Positions 31,198 to 39,849 are shown, numbered from the stretch's first letter. The stretch: DNA of 64,000 bases from Rhodanobacter sp. C03 (GCF_002001175.1 NZ_MUNT01000001.1:124001-188000); one strand, 5' to 3'. Program-made: numbers and translations. Notes: generated from the letters alone by a model not told the origin.

Positions 31198-31257
31198 GAT
31201 GACCTCCTATGAGGCCCGTGCTCGCTGGCGGATCGGCTTGTGCTGTGGGAGTGCGCC

Positions 31258-31282
31258 GGCCCGCCTCATCGAGGGCGGGGCC
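31258..31282 (-). promoter_or_regulatory. thr leader hairpin, no U-tract
   Basis: On the minus strand GGCCCCGCC-CTCGATGA-GGCGGGCC forms a GC-rich stem with one bulged base, starting 17 nt after the thr leader stop. It occupies the place of an attenuator terminator but is followed by GGCGCACTCCC rather than U residues. CGGGGT just after the Thr codon run (about 31316-31321) could pair with its 5' arm in a 6-bp antiterminator-like helix. Confidence 0.5.
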
Positions 31283-31299
31283 GTTGCGTAGTGAAGAAC

Positions 31300-31452
31300 C
31301 TATTCGCGCACGGACACCCACCCCGACCGAGTCGTGGTGGTAGTCGTAATCGTGGTGGCGATGGAACGAGAGTTGACGCCCGCCGGCAACGGCAGATGCC
31401 CGGTGGAAACCGGGACAGCGTGCATGCGTGCTGGCGTGGAAAGCGGCGACAT
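31300..31452 (-). CDS. thrL: Threonine/isoleucine leader peptide
   Basis: 50-codon frame with the run IATTITTTTTTR: eight Thr and two Ile in eleven residues, strongly resembling the control region of E. coli ThrL. It lies 103 bp upstream of hom. The first in-frame ATG (31452, MSPLSTPAR) is 7 nt past the predicted -10 and has no ribosome-binding site, suggesting leaderless translation. An internal ATG at 31425 would give 41 residues, also without a good site. The thr genes are therefore probably controlled by threonyl- and isoleucyl-tRNA charging. Confidence 0.88.
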   Translation of the reverse strand: MSPLSTPARMHAVPVSTGHLPLPAGVNSRSIATTITTTTTTRSGWVSVRE

Positions 31453-31459
31453 GGTTCCG

Positions 31460-31489
31460 ACGTTAGCGCCGATGTTGCAGTGCGGTCAA
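31460..31489 (-). promoter_or_regulatory. thr operon promoter
   Basis: Minus-strand -35 TTGACC (31484-31489), 18-nt spacer, -10 TAACGT (31460-31465). The predicted transcription start is about 31453-31452, at the leader ATG. Same spacer length and same -10-to-ATG distance as the leu promoter. Confidence 0.6.
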
Positions 31490-31575
31490 CCGATTCATTT
31501 GCAACCTTTGCGGCGGTTCGCGGATGCATTGGCCTGTTACGATGATTCGGGGCAACTGAGACTCAGGCCATCGGC

Positions 31576-33549
31576 GTGGCGGATATCTTTCTTAGCTACA
31601 AGCGAGAGGATCGCGCCCGGGCCGCCGTAATCGTCGCCGCGCTGCGCAAGAGCGGCCGGACGGTATGGTGGGATGAAGGCCTGACCCCGCGCCAGGCATG
31701 GGATACGACGATCGAACAGGAGATCGCGGCGGCGGCGAGCGTAATAGTCCTGTGGTCGCCGCGCTCGGTCACGTCCGAGTGGGTTCGCAGCGAAGCGCAT
31801 TACGCGCAGGACCGTTCCAAGCTCGTGCCGGTCCTCATCGAACCGTGTACCGTCCCTTTGGCATTCATGCTGAAACAGTCCATCGACCTGTCGCACTGGC
31901 GCGGGTCGCCGAACGATCCGGCGTGGTGCAAGTTGATCGAATGGCTGGACACGCAGGGGCCTGCGACCGAGCCGCTGCCGCTGCACGACCGACGCGCTCG
32001 CCGGCTGCGCTGGCCGGGTCGAAAGATGCTGATCGTCGCCGCGTTCGCCATCGCCGCGTTGCTGGCCGCACTTTTCATCTATCGGTCGAAGGCCGATCAC
32101 GGCGACGCGCCGAGCATCCGCGTCGCGGCATTCGATACGCTGCCCGGCGATCAGGCGGCGGCGTCCTTCTCGCAGGGCTTTGCCGCCGATCTCGCGCAAA
32201 TCGTCACGTCCGGCGGCTCCAAGTTGCGGGTGCTCGATGGGACAACCGCCGGGGCTCCCGCCACGATCGCCGCCGATTTCACCTTGAACGGCAGCGTCCG
32301 CAGCGTGGCGGGCAAGCTGCATTCGACGCTGACGCTGAACTCGGCGGCGGATGGCGCGATCATCTGGTCGACCAACCTGACGCGGCCGATCGCCGAGGCC
32401 GACGCCATGCACCACGAGGCCGAGGTACGCATGGGCGCGGTGTTCGTTTGCGCGCTCGACGAGACTGCGCGCGACCGCTCGATCGTCAGCGTCGAGGCAC
32501 TCAAGGTCTATCTGCAGGCTTGCGAAGCGCTGCCGAGCGGCGACGACCTGCAAACCCGCAAGCTGCTGCGTGACGTCACCCGACTGGCCCCCGATTTCGC
32601 GCAGGGCTGGGGCACGCTTGCCGAATGGAACGGCTTCATCGTCGGAGAAAGTGACGACGACGAGCCCGCCGCGCGCAAGGAAGCGCTGGATGCCGCGGCA
32701 CGCGCGCTCGCGATCGATCCACGCAACTCGGCCGCCTGGGTGGCGCGCGGCATGACCAGGACGCAGATCGGCGAATGGTCGGCGGCGCAGGCCGACCTCA
32801 CGCAGGCACTGACGCTCAATCCCGACGATCCGATCGGCAATTACTTCTACGCCTCTGGCCTCATCAACGTCGGCCGCACCAACGAAGCGCTCGACTATGC
32901 GATGCGCGCGGCCAATTCGGGACCACAATTCTGGCCCAAGACACTGCAGGTCATCATGACGCTGGCGAACCTCGATCGCATCGACGAGGCGCAGGCGATG
33001 CTTACTGCCGCCTTGAAGACCTGGCCCGACAACGACAATCTCAAAGATTTCGCGGGAACCTTGGCGGCGCGCTACGCCGACCCGACCAAGGCCGCCGCAA
33101 CGCTCGACGATCCCGCGATCACGGCTGGGCTAGGTTCGGCGCACGTGCACCTGCTCCGGCTGGAGGCGGATGCCAGGGCGCATCCGTCGCCAGCCACAGT
33201 CGAGGCGGCGGCAGGTGCGATCAAGGCGCTTAATGCCGGCCCGGACGGTGCTTTCGGTGCGGCGCTCAACTTCATGGTGGTCGGTCGCATCGACGATGCC
33301 TATGCCAGCATCGGCGAGATGCGGACGCCTCTGCGCAACGCGCCTTACGTCGGAAACCCGTCGATTTTCTTTCGACCCTACGCTGTGAAGTTCCGCGCCG
33401 ATCCACGCTTCATGGCGCTGGCGGCGAAGCTCGGCCTCGTCGCGATCTGGAAGGCGACGAAGTGGCCGGATTTCTGCACCGCGCGAGACGCGCCTTACGA
33501 CTGCCGTGCCGTGGCGGCGAAGCTGGTCAATCGGCCGCCTGCGCCATGA
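31576..33549 (+). CDS. TIR domain - transmembrane - TolB-like - TPR protein
   Basis: 657 aa. An N-terminal bacterial TIR domain (residues 1-125) starts ADIFLSYKREDRARA and carries WSPRSVTSEWVRSEAHYA, where the Glu of the WV-x2-E element is the residue used for NAD cleavage in active TIR enzymes. A single membrane helix follows at about 152-170. Next comes a TolB/FlgO-like domain (about 177-290: FSQGFAADLAQIV, FTLNGSVRSVAGKLH) and several TPR-like repeats (about 330-560). The start is a GTG at 31576, and the gene is divergent from the thr operon. This is a membrane sensor layout with cytoplasmic TIR and extracytoplasmic sensor; ligand and output are unknown. Confidence 0.82.
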   Translation: MADIFLSYKREDRARAAVIVAALRKSGRTVWWDEGLTPRQAWDTTIEQEIAAAASVIVLWSPRSVTSEWVRSEAHYAQDRSKLVPVLIEPCTVPLAFMLKQSIDLSHWRGSPNDPAWCKLIEWLDTQGPATEPLPLHDRRARRLRWPGRKMLIVAAFAIAALLAALFIYRSKADHGDAPSIRVAAFDTLPGDQAAASFSQGFAADLAQIVTSGGSKLRVLDGTTAGAPATIAADFTLNGSVRSVAGKLHSTLTLNSAADGAIIWSTNLTRPIAEADAMHHEAEVRMGAVFVCALDETARDRSIVSVEALKVYLQACEALPSGDDLQTRKLLRDVTRLAPDFAQGWGTLAEWNGFIVGESDDDEPAARKEALDAAARALAIDPRNSAAWVARGMTRTQIGEWSAAQADLTQALTLNPDDPIGNYFYASGLINVGRTNEALDYAMRAANSGPQFWPKTLQVIMTLANLDRIDEAQAMLTAALKTWPDNDNLKDFAGTLAARYADPTKAAATLDDPAITAGLGSAHVHLLRLEADARAHPSPATVEAAAGAIKALNAGPDGAFGAALNFMVVGRIDDAYASIGEMRTPLRNAPYVGNPSIFFRPYAVKFRADPRFMALAAKLGLVAIWKATKWPDFCTARDAPYDCRAVAAKLVNRPPAP

Positions 33550-34210
33550 AGATCACCGACGCGGGCCTCTGCATCTGCGGATGCAGCGGCTCACGCAGCT
33601 CCAGCAGGCGTAGGCCATGTTCCGGGAAAAGCCTGACCCAGCTTTCCAGCGTGCGGAAATACCAGGGCGCTGCGTCGCTGAAATCGGCACTGAAGCCGGC
33701 CCAGGAGCCTGCTCGCCAGCCATCCTGGTAAGGATGGTCGCCGCAGGCGGCGACCGGATGCAGGGTCTGCACCAGGAATGTGCCTTGTGGGTTGAGCAGC
33801 GAGCGGACGACGCCAAACAGCCCTGCAACGGATTCTTTGCCGAGCAAGGCGAAATTGCACACGACGGCATCGACCGACGCGTCGAGCTTGCCGGCACCGA
33901 TGTCTTCATACGACATCACCCGAAAGTCAGCACCGCCAGCCAGCCGCGCCTGCTCGATCAGCGCGGGAATCGCATCGATCCCGATCACGTCGATGCCGAG
34001 GGCCGCCAGCGCGTGGGCCAGCCAACCCTCGCCGCAGCCGAGGTCGAGCACCGAGCGCGGCGAGCGGCTGAGGGTGGCCTCGATGATCGCCTGATCGGTG
34101 ACCAGTCGCCGGCTCTCGATCTGCTGCTTGCGTACGGCGACGGTCCATGGCGCGGCATTCCTGCCCCAGGCATCGACGATCTTCGCATCGCTGAATGGAT
34201 CGATGCTCAT
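33527..34210 (-). CDS. Class I SAM-dependent methyltransferase
   Basis: 227 aa with the SAM motif SVLDLGCGEGWLAHAL near residue 53, the acidic residue of motif II in GIDAIPALIEQAR, and DAVVCNFALLG as motif IV. The C-terminal half has PYQDGWRAGSWAGF, typical of small-molecule methyltransferases of unknown substrate. The ATG at 34210 is preferred (MSIDPFSDAKIVDAW). Its 3' end overlaps the convergent TIR gene by 23 bp. Confidence 0.82.
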   Translation of the reverse strand: MSIDPFSDAKIVDAWGRNAAPWTVAVRKQQIESRRLVTDQAIIEATLSRSPRSVLDLGCGEGWLAHALAALGIDVIGIDAIPALIEQARLAGGADFRVMSYEDIGAGKLDASVDAVVCNFALLGKESVAGLFGVVRSLLNPQGTFLVQTLHPVAACGDHPYQDGWRAGSWAGFSADFSDAAPWYFRTLESWVRLFPEHGLRLLELREPLHPQMQRPASVIFMAQAAD

Positions 34211-34259
34211 GCCATCTCTCACGAGGGCAGCGCGTGGGCGACGCTTGCCGGTCACCAGC

Positions 34260-35432
34260 TCAGCGCATGATCCCGGTGTGGCCCAGCGAATAACGGCCGG
34301 GCTGCGGCCAGACGGCCAGCCCATGCGGCTCCGCGCCGACCTTGATCGATCTGACCGCACCGGTGGTGGTGTCGAACGCATAGACGACATCATCGAAGCG
34401 ACCGGACAGCCACAGCAGCTTGCCGTCGGCGCTGACGTTGCCCATGTCCGGGCTGCCGCCATGCGGAATCGGCCAGTTCGCGACGACCTTGCGCGTGGCG
34501 AAGTCGATCACCGACACGCTGCCATTGCCGTGGCGCTTGCCGTGAATCTGGTTGGTACCGCGATTGGCGACATACAGTTTCGTACCGTCGCGGCTCGGAT
34601 ACATCCCGTGGGTGCCGACACCGGTCGGAATGAAACCGATCCTGGTAAAGCTGTCGCCGTCGATCAGGTACACACCATTCGCCATCATGTCGGCGACGTA
34701 GAACACCTTGCCATCGGGCGAGACGCGGATGTCCTGCGGCATGCCCTTCTTGTCGAGCAAGAGGTAGCCCACCACTTGGCGCTTGACCATGTCGATCTTG
34801 GCCAGTTTGCCGCCAAATTCGCAGGTGAAGATCGCGTACCTGCCGTCGATCGAGAAATCGGCGTGATTGATGCCTTTGCACTCCGGCACCTGAAGGCTGT
34901 TGTGCAGCGCCATCGTATGCGCATCGCGGAAATCCAGCCGCGCGTGTGCTTCCGCCACCACGATCGCTTCCTTGCCGTCCGGGGTGAAGTACATGTTGTA
35001 GGGGTCGTCGACCGGGATGGCCTTGCCCGGCTTGCCCGTCTTCGTATTGATCGGGGTGAGGCTGCCGTCGTTTTTACCTTCGGCGTTGTTGGTCACCCAC
35101 AGCGTCTGCAGATCCCATGACGGAACCACGTGCTGCGGGCTCTGGCCGACCGGGAAGGTGTCGACCACCTTGAACGTCGCCGGGTCGATCACGGATACGC
35201 TTTTCGAACGCAGGTTCGGCACATAGATCCGCGGCAACGCACCAGCCACGACGGGACTGAAGTGATTGACGCCAGCCTCGCTGTACATGTTGCTGGCATC
35301 CACGACCCGCGGCATGCCGGCGACTGTCGTGACCGACTGCGCGGCAACGGCCAAGGAGGCGCCACCGGCACCTGCCAGAGCGACGCCGACACACGCGGCG
35401 ATCCGGAAAAAACGATGGGAACGTGTAGTCAT
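34260..35432 (-). CDS. Secreted YVTN-type beta-propeller protein
   Basis: 390 aa with an N-terminal signal peptide (RFFRIAACVGVALAGAGGA, cleavage near AVA-AQ). Repeating propeller blades follow, with YVPNLRSKSVSVIDPATFKV, LYVANRGTNQIHGKR and DGKLLWLSGRFDDVVYAFD. These are the YncE/YVTN pattern of periplasmic binding or scaffold proteins. It lies downstream of a secreted creatininase-like gene on the same strand (44-bp gap). Catalytic function is not evident. Confidence 0.8.
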   Translation of the reverse strand: MTTRSHRFFRIAACVGVALAGAGGASLAVAAQSVTTVAGMPRVVDASNMYSEAGVNHFSPVVAGALPRIYVPNLRSKSVSVIDPATFKVVDTFPVGQSPQHVVPSWDLQTLWVTNNAEGKNDGSLTPINTKTGKPGKAIPVDDPYNMYFTPDGKEAIVVAEAHARLDFRDAHTMALHNSLQVPECKGINHADFSIDGRYAIFTCEFGGKLAKIDMVKRQVVGYLLLDKKGMPQDIRVSPDGKVFYVADMMANGVYLIDGDSFTRIGFIPTGVGTHGMYPSRDGTKLYVANRGTNQIHGKRHGNGSVSVIDFATRKVVANWPIPHGGSPDMGNVSADGKLLWLSGRFDDVVYAFDTTTGAVRSIKVGAEPHGLAVWPQPGRYSLGHTGIMR

Positions 35433-35476
35433 GTCGATTTCGCTATCAAGGGATGGGGGAGGAGTCAGCCGTCGCA

Positions 35477-36295
35477 TTATCGCCCAGCCGTGTCCTTCCT
35501 GAGCGCATCGACTGTTCGCGACACGATCGCGTCGATACCCAGCCGGCCGAGTTCGGCGCTGGAACGGCGCGGGTCGCCGCCGTAGACGCCGTCCGCCGGG
35601 CCGAGCTTCGCGCCGCTGTGTAGTCGATCAAGCCGGACCATCTGCGGCGCGACGGCAAGTTGCAGGGAAGTGTCGGCGAGCCCCGCATGGGTGCCGATCT
35701 CGTCATCGCGGTAGCCGTGCTGGCGCAGAATCTGCGCGTAGCCGTCCGAGCTGGTCGCGTAATATTCCGGCGGCACGAAGGCACGGGCCTTCGTACCTGC
35801 CCACGCCTTGTTGAGATGGGCTACCACCAGCGTGATGTCCTTCTGGTAACCGCCGTGGTCGCCCAGAAACACGATGTTCGTGAAGCCGTGCACTGCAAAA
35901 CTGTTCGCCGCGGATTCCAGCGTTTTCTCGAACACGTCATCCGGAATGGTGATGGTGCCGGGAAAGCGCATATGTGATGTCGGCGGCGCGTAACTGCCTT
36001 CCGGCACATAGGCGATCACCGGCGCCACGAGCGCGTTGTCCAGCCCCTCGGCAATCTTTTGCGACAGCCACGCCACGCGCGCGTTGTGCTTGCCCAGTGC
36101 GACATCCGGACCGCTCTGCTCGGTCGCGCCGATCGGAATGATGATGGTGGTCTTGCCGGCCTGGATCTGGTCGCGCAGTTCCGTCCAGGTGAGGTCCTGC
36201 AGCAGCACGGTTTTCGGCGTCTGTGCCAACGCGGTTTGTGCGGCGAGGAGCAAAACGGTAACCGCGAAGATCAGTCGCACTGAATGACGCATCAT
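35477..36295 (-). CDS. Secreted creatininase-family protein with altered metal motif
   Basis: 272 aa with a signal peptide (residues 1-25, ending TALA-QT). The creatininase motif is recognisable as IGATEQSGPDVALGKHN. The first ligand Glu is kept, but the usual EQHGPHxPLxxD has Ser for the first His and His at the Asp position. The later GHGGN motif appears as GDHGGYQ. It is probably a metal-dependent amidohydrolase variant acting in the periplasm, or an inactive relative. It precedes the YVTN gene, likely in one operon. Confidence 0.75.
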   Translation of the reverse strand: MMRHSVRLIFAVTVLLLAAQTALAQTPKTVLLQDLTWTELRDQIQAGKTTIIIPIGATEQSGPDVALGKHNARVAWLSQKIAEGLDNALVAPVIAYVPEGSYAPPTSHMRFPGTITIPDDVFEKTLESAANSFAVHGFTNIVFLGDHGGYQKDITLVVAHLNKAWAGTKARAFVPPEYYATSSDGYAQILRQHGYRDDEIGTHAGLADTSLQLAVAPQMVRLDRLHSGAKLGPADGVYGGDPRRSSAELGRLGIDAIVSRTVDALRKDTAGR

Positions 36296-36566
36296 GAAGG
36301 ATTCTCGCAGGCAGGCATCGCAGGGCGCGGGCGGAAAGGGTGCCGATAGTTCAGCACATCATTGCCGGTTGCGTGTCGATAAACTACCTGCCGTGCGCAC
36401 CCCGGTCAGCTGCTGTACTGGCTCTGCTGTATTTGCCGCAAGGTTTGCCATGGCTCATGGCGGCAAGAGCAGCTTGGTTCTGGAAATCACCGGGCGGTGC
36501 ATGACCACTGCAGGTCGGAAAGGATCATGCCTGCCGTGGTCATGTCGATCATGCTGAAGCCAGAGG

Positions 36567-37094
36567 TCAACCTTCGCCTTGCACCGGATCAGTGTTGAAC
36601 GTGTACAGCACGATCTTCCACACGCCGTCGACCTTGTTCAGCACGAAGACCTCGCGGTTGTAATCGATCACCTTCTTGCCGTTCTCGATGACCGCGGCAC
36701 CGACGTGGTGATGTGTACGAACCACCGCGGCATCGCCATAGATATTGACCGCGTCGTACTCGAACACAGTGGAAAATTTCGCGATCTTGAACAGCGCGCC
36801 ATAGCCATCGATCTTCTGCTGCCGCGTGGCGTAGGTGTGCTTCTCGTTCCATTCCGCCACGCTGTCCTTGGCGAACAGATCGACGATCGCCTTGGTGTCG
36901 CCCGCATTCAGCGCCGACTCGTATTGATGGACCACGGCATACACCGCGTGCTGCTCGGCGCTGACGGCGGGATCGCTCGAAACGGGGAACGGCGTGGTGG
37001 CAGCATCCTTCGCATGAAGCGCAGGGAGCACCCCCAGCGCGCCAGCCAGGACCAGTGCGGCAACTTTGGTGCGGAACAGATCGTGCCTTTTCAT
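36567..37094 (-). CDS. Secreted NTF2/SnoaL-like protein
   Basis: 175 aa: a signal peptide (MKRHDLFRTKVAALVLAGAL, cleavage near LHA-KD), then an NTF2-like domain of the DUF4440/SnoaL kind. Features are VYAVVHQYESALNAGDTKAIVDLFAKDS, the strand AAVVRTHHHVGAAV and the C-terminal GVWKIVLYTFN. The ATG at 37094 is chosen for its signal peptide and GGAGAA 6 nt upstream, although the frame is open 31 codons further. Such proteins bind or isomerise small molecules; function unknown. The 271-bp gap before it (36296-36566) holds nothing I can assign. Confidence 0.78.
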   Translation of the reverse strand: MKRHDLFRTKVAALVLAGALGVLPALHAKDAATTPFPVSSDPAVSAEQHAVYAVVHQYESALNAGDTKAIVDLFAKDSVAEWNEKHTYATRQQKIDGYGALFKIAKFSTVFEYDAVNIYGDAAVVRTHHHVGAAVIENGKKVIDYNREVFVLNKVDGVWKIVLYTFNTDPVQGEG

Positions 37095-37208
37095 GGAGTT
37101 CTCCAGATGCCACGTGGTGAAGGAAAGGCGTCGTGCTGCGGACGCCTGGGCGAACTGCTGTTCTGTCTCTTTGAGTTGCGGCTGCATCAAGTCAGATCAT
37201 ATTGAACG

Positions 37209-38042
37209 TCAGAACGGCACGCCTTCGAGCCGCCCCATGCGACCGCTGAGAAAGTCACGCTTCGCCTGTTCGAGCCGCTCGGGCGTGTCCATCACGAACG
37301 GGCCGGAGAACAGCACGTCGCCCTGCACCGGTTGGCCGCCGAGCAAGGCGATTTCGACGGCTTCGTCACCATGTGCCGCAATGTGCACCTGGCTGCCGCT
37401 GCCCAGGATGCCCAGCGCGCCCGTAGTCAAACGGGTAGCGCCGACATCGACCTGGCCCTGCAGCACATAAATCCCCAGCTCGGGCGTGGGCTCGACGTCC
37501 AGTGCCATGCTCGCACCCGCATCGAGGTGCAGTCTGGCGAACACGGCGCCACCACTCAGCGCCATCGGGCCCTGCACACCGTTCACCTGCCCAGCGACGA
37601 CATGCAGCCGTGAACCGGGACCGATCAGGTCAGGCATTTCGGCAGCGCGCAGCGAGGTATAGCTGGGCTCCACCTGCTTGAGTTCCGGCGGTAGGCTGAT
37701 CCACAGCTGCAGACCGTGGCGGCCACCGGTCGGCTGTTCGGCGTGCAGCATGCCGCGTCCGGTGCGGATGAACTGCGCGTCGCCCGGTCCCAGCCGATCG
37801 CGGAAACCCATGCTGTCGCGATGCTCGACACCGCCGTCGAGCAGGTAGCTGACCACCTCGATGCCGGCGTGCGGATGCGGGCGGTCACCGATGCCGCGCT
37901 GGCTGCGGTGGCGGTAATGGTCGATGAAGACGAACGGGCCGAGCGCCGTGCGCTGCTCCTGCGGCAGTGCGCGGCGCAGGTGCATGTCGCCATCGTCGAT
38001 GAGGTCATGCGCTGGAATGATCTGTGTGACGTTGCGATCCAA
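37209..38042 (-). CDS. Pirin family protein (YhaK-like)
   Basis: 277-aa bicupin. The N-terminal cupin has PHPHAGIEVVSYLLDGGVEHRDSMG near residues 56-80, with the metal-binding His pair and Glu of pirins. The C-terminal pirin_C domain includes PELGIYVLQGQVDVGATR. The start is a TTG at 38042, supported by AAGGAG 7 nt upstream. Some pirins are quercetinases or redox-responsive regulators. It is followed by no same-strand partner within 100 bp; an isochorismatase gene lies 63 bp upstream. Confidence 0.88.
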   Translation of the reverse strand: MDRNVTQIIPAHDLIDDGDMHLRRALPQEQRTALGPFVFIDHYRHRSQRGIGDRPHPHAGIEVVSYLLDGGVEHRDSMGFRDRLGPGDAQFIRTGRGMLHAEQPTGGRHGLQLWISLPPELKQVEPSYTSLRAAEMPDLIGPGSRLHVVAGQVNGVQGPMALSGGAVFARLHLDAGASMALDVEPTPELGIYVLQGQVDVGATRLTTGALGILGSGSQVHIAAHGDEAVEIALLGGQPVQGDVLFSGPFVMDTPERLEQAKRDFLSGRMGRLEGVPF

Positions 38043-38105
38043 GCAGGTACTCCTTCAGAAGTGTATTCAACGGAGGTTTCGGTGCGACGTGCCGGAAAGC
38101 GCAGC

Positions 38106-38744
38106 TCAATCGCGATCGTAGGAAAGCTGGATGCCCATGGTGCCGCCGGTTTCGATGAACAGGTTCATGAAGGCCGGCACCGTATCGGTGCGTGCCCAGT
38201 CGCGCTGCAGTTCGCAGAACAGCTGGCCCACGCTGATCATCTTGCCGCCGGCCTGCTCGATCCGACGCAGCGCCATCTCGTGCGCGGCCAGCGAGGTGCC
38301 GCCTACCGCATCGGCCACCACATAGACTTCGTAGCCTTCCTTCAGCGCATCGAGTGCGGGAAAGGTCAGGCAGGCCTCGGTCCACAGCGCGGTCATGATC
38401 AGCTTCTTGCGGCCAGTCGCTTCCACCGCCTTGCGGAACTCGACGTCCTCCCACGAGTTGATCGTGCTGCGGTCGTAGGTGGGAATGCCGGCGAGCGCCT
38501 TGCGCAAGGGCGCGATCGGCGGCTTGTTCGCACCGCTCTTCACGTTCACCGTCGAATGCACGATCGGCAGGCCGTAGGCCACGGCCGCTTTCGCGGTGCC
38601 GACGATGTTGTTGATCAGCAGTTGCCGGTTCATCGAGTCGATCGAGTTGACCTGCACCGGCTGGTAGTCGATGACGATCAGGGCCGAGTTTTGTGGGGTC
38701 AGCAAATGATCCTTGACCGGATCACGGATGGGTTCGCTTGCCAT
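38106..38744 (-). CDS. Isochorismatase family hydrolase (YcaC-like)
   Basis: 212-aa cysteine hydrolase. The fold starts ALIVIDYQ with catalytic Asp26, and the nucleophile Cys is in ALWTEACLTFPALDALKEGY near residue 122. NSWEDVEFRKAVEATGRKKLIM matches the YcaC branch. The substrate is unknown; relatives hydrolyse amides, or isochorismate in the named subfamily. It lies between two pirin genes on the same strand. Confidence 0.88.
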   Translation of the reverse strand: MASEPIRDPVKDHLLTPQNSALIVIDYQPVQVNSIDSMNRQLLINNIVGTAKAAVAYGLPIVHSTVNVKSGANKPPIAPLRKALAGIPTYDRSTINSWEDVEFRKAVEATGRKKLIMTALWTEACLTFPALDALKEGYEVYVVADAVGGTSLAAHEMALRRIEQAGGKMISVGQLFCELQRDWARTDTVPAFMNLFIETGGTMGIQLSYDRD

Positions 38745-38856
38745 GAGCTTTCTCCAAGGGGGGAGCGGAATGTGCTGATACGCAGCACGCGTGATGCTGG
38801 CGCCGAGTCCATGGCCAAGCTGACGGCTCCCGCCCGAAGGCGGGAGCCGTTTCGAT

Positions 38857-39723
38857 TCAGTGCGCCATCCGACCGAACTTGCCGCTGCTGAAGTCGGTGA
38901 ACGCCTGCTGGATTTCTTCCTGGCTGTTCATCACGAACGGGCCGTAGCCGACCACCGGTTCGTCGATCGGTTCGCCGCTGAGCAGAAGGATGGTCGCGTC
39001 GGTGTTCGCTTCCAGCGAGATCTCGTCGCCGGCGCGATCGAACGTCACCATCTGCGCATCGCGGGCAACCTGGCTGCCGTTCACCTGCACGGTGCCGCGC
39101 AGCACGATCAACGCGACTGTGCGACCTGCCGGCACCACGAAATCCACCGCATGATCCTGCTTCAGCCGCACGTCCCACACGTCGATCGGGGTGAACGTGT
39201 GCGCCGGGCCGCGATGGCCGTTGTACTCGCCGGCGATCACGCGCAGCTTGCCGGCGCCATCGGGCAGATCGACCGCCGGAATGTCGGCGTCGAGCAGGGT
39301 CTGGTAACCCGGCGCGGCCATCTTGTCGCTGGCGGGCAGGTTCACCCACAGCTGCACCATCTCCAGCGTGCCGCCATTGCGGGTGAACTCGTGCGAGTGG
39401 AACTCCTCGTGCAGGATGCCGGACGCCGCCGTCATCCACTGCACGTCGCCGGGGCCGATCTTGCCGCCGGCACCGGTGGAGTCGCGATGTTCGACCTCGC
39501 CCTCATAGACGATGGTGACGGTCTCGAAACCGCGATGCGGATGCTGGCCGACGCCGCGCGGTTGCGTCGCGGGCTTGAACGCCATCGGGCCGGCATAGTC
39601 CAGCAGCAGGAACGGGCTGAGATGCTGGCCGTGGCTGTTGTACGAGAACATCGAGCGCACCGGAAAGCCGTCACCCACCCAATGCTGTTGCGGGGCGCTG
39701 TACACGCCAAGAATCTTTTTCAT
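38857..39723 (-). CDS. Pirin family protein
   Basis: 288-aa bicupin, distinct from the pirin at 37209-38042. The metal-binding motif is GQHPHRGFETVTIVYEGEVEHRD near residue 60, with the partner Glu in GILHEEFHSHEF. The pirin_C domain holds FVVPAGRTVALIVLRGTVQVNG. It starts at ATG 39723 (MKKILGVYSAPQQHWVGDG). It is divergent from a LysR regulator across a 126-bp gap, the usual layout for a LysR-controlled target. Confidence 0.9.
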   Translation of the reverse strand: MKKILGVYSAPQQHWVGDGFPVRSMFSYNSHGQHLSPFLLLDYAGPMAFKPATQPRGVGQHPHRGFETVTIVYEGEVEHRDSTGAGGKIGPGDVQWMTAASGILHEEFHSHEFTRNGGTLEMVQLWVNLPASDKMAAPGYQTLLDADIPAVDLPDGAGKLRVIAGEYNGHRGPAHTFTPIDVWDVRLKQDHAVDFVVPAGRTVALIVLRGTVQVNGSQVARDAQMVTFDRAGDEISLEANTDATILLLSGEPIDEPVVGYGPFVMNSQEEIQQAFTDFSSGKFGRMAH

Positions 39724-39849
39724 GGGATCTCCTTCGCTGCGGGCCGGAGTGGCCGCAGGCATGGGCGCCATGGTGAACCCGGGTCACTGCCGCCGGTAGC
39801 TGGCGTGGCTTATCCTCAGTGTCCTATCCATGGAACGCTGGACGCCGCG

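Noticed and set aside
35074-36295. Frames opposite or alternative to the YVTN and creatininase genes
   Set aside because: Signal peptides and family motifs fix the real frames; the alternatives have Arg/Cys-rich composition typical of shadows.
38860-39849. Long upstream extension of the LysR frame (would give a 636-aa protein)
   Set aside because: It lies fully antisense to a clear pirin gene; LysR proteins start at the helix-turn-helix, matching ATG 39850.
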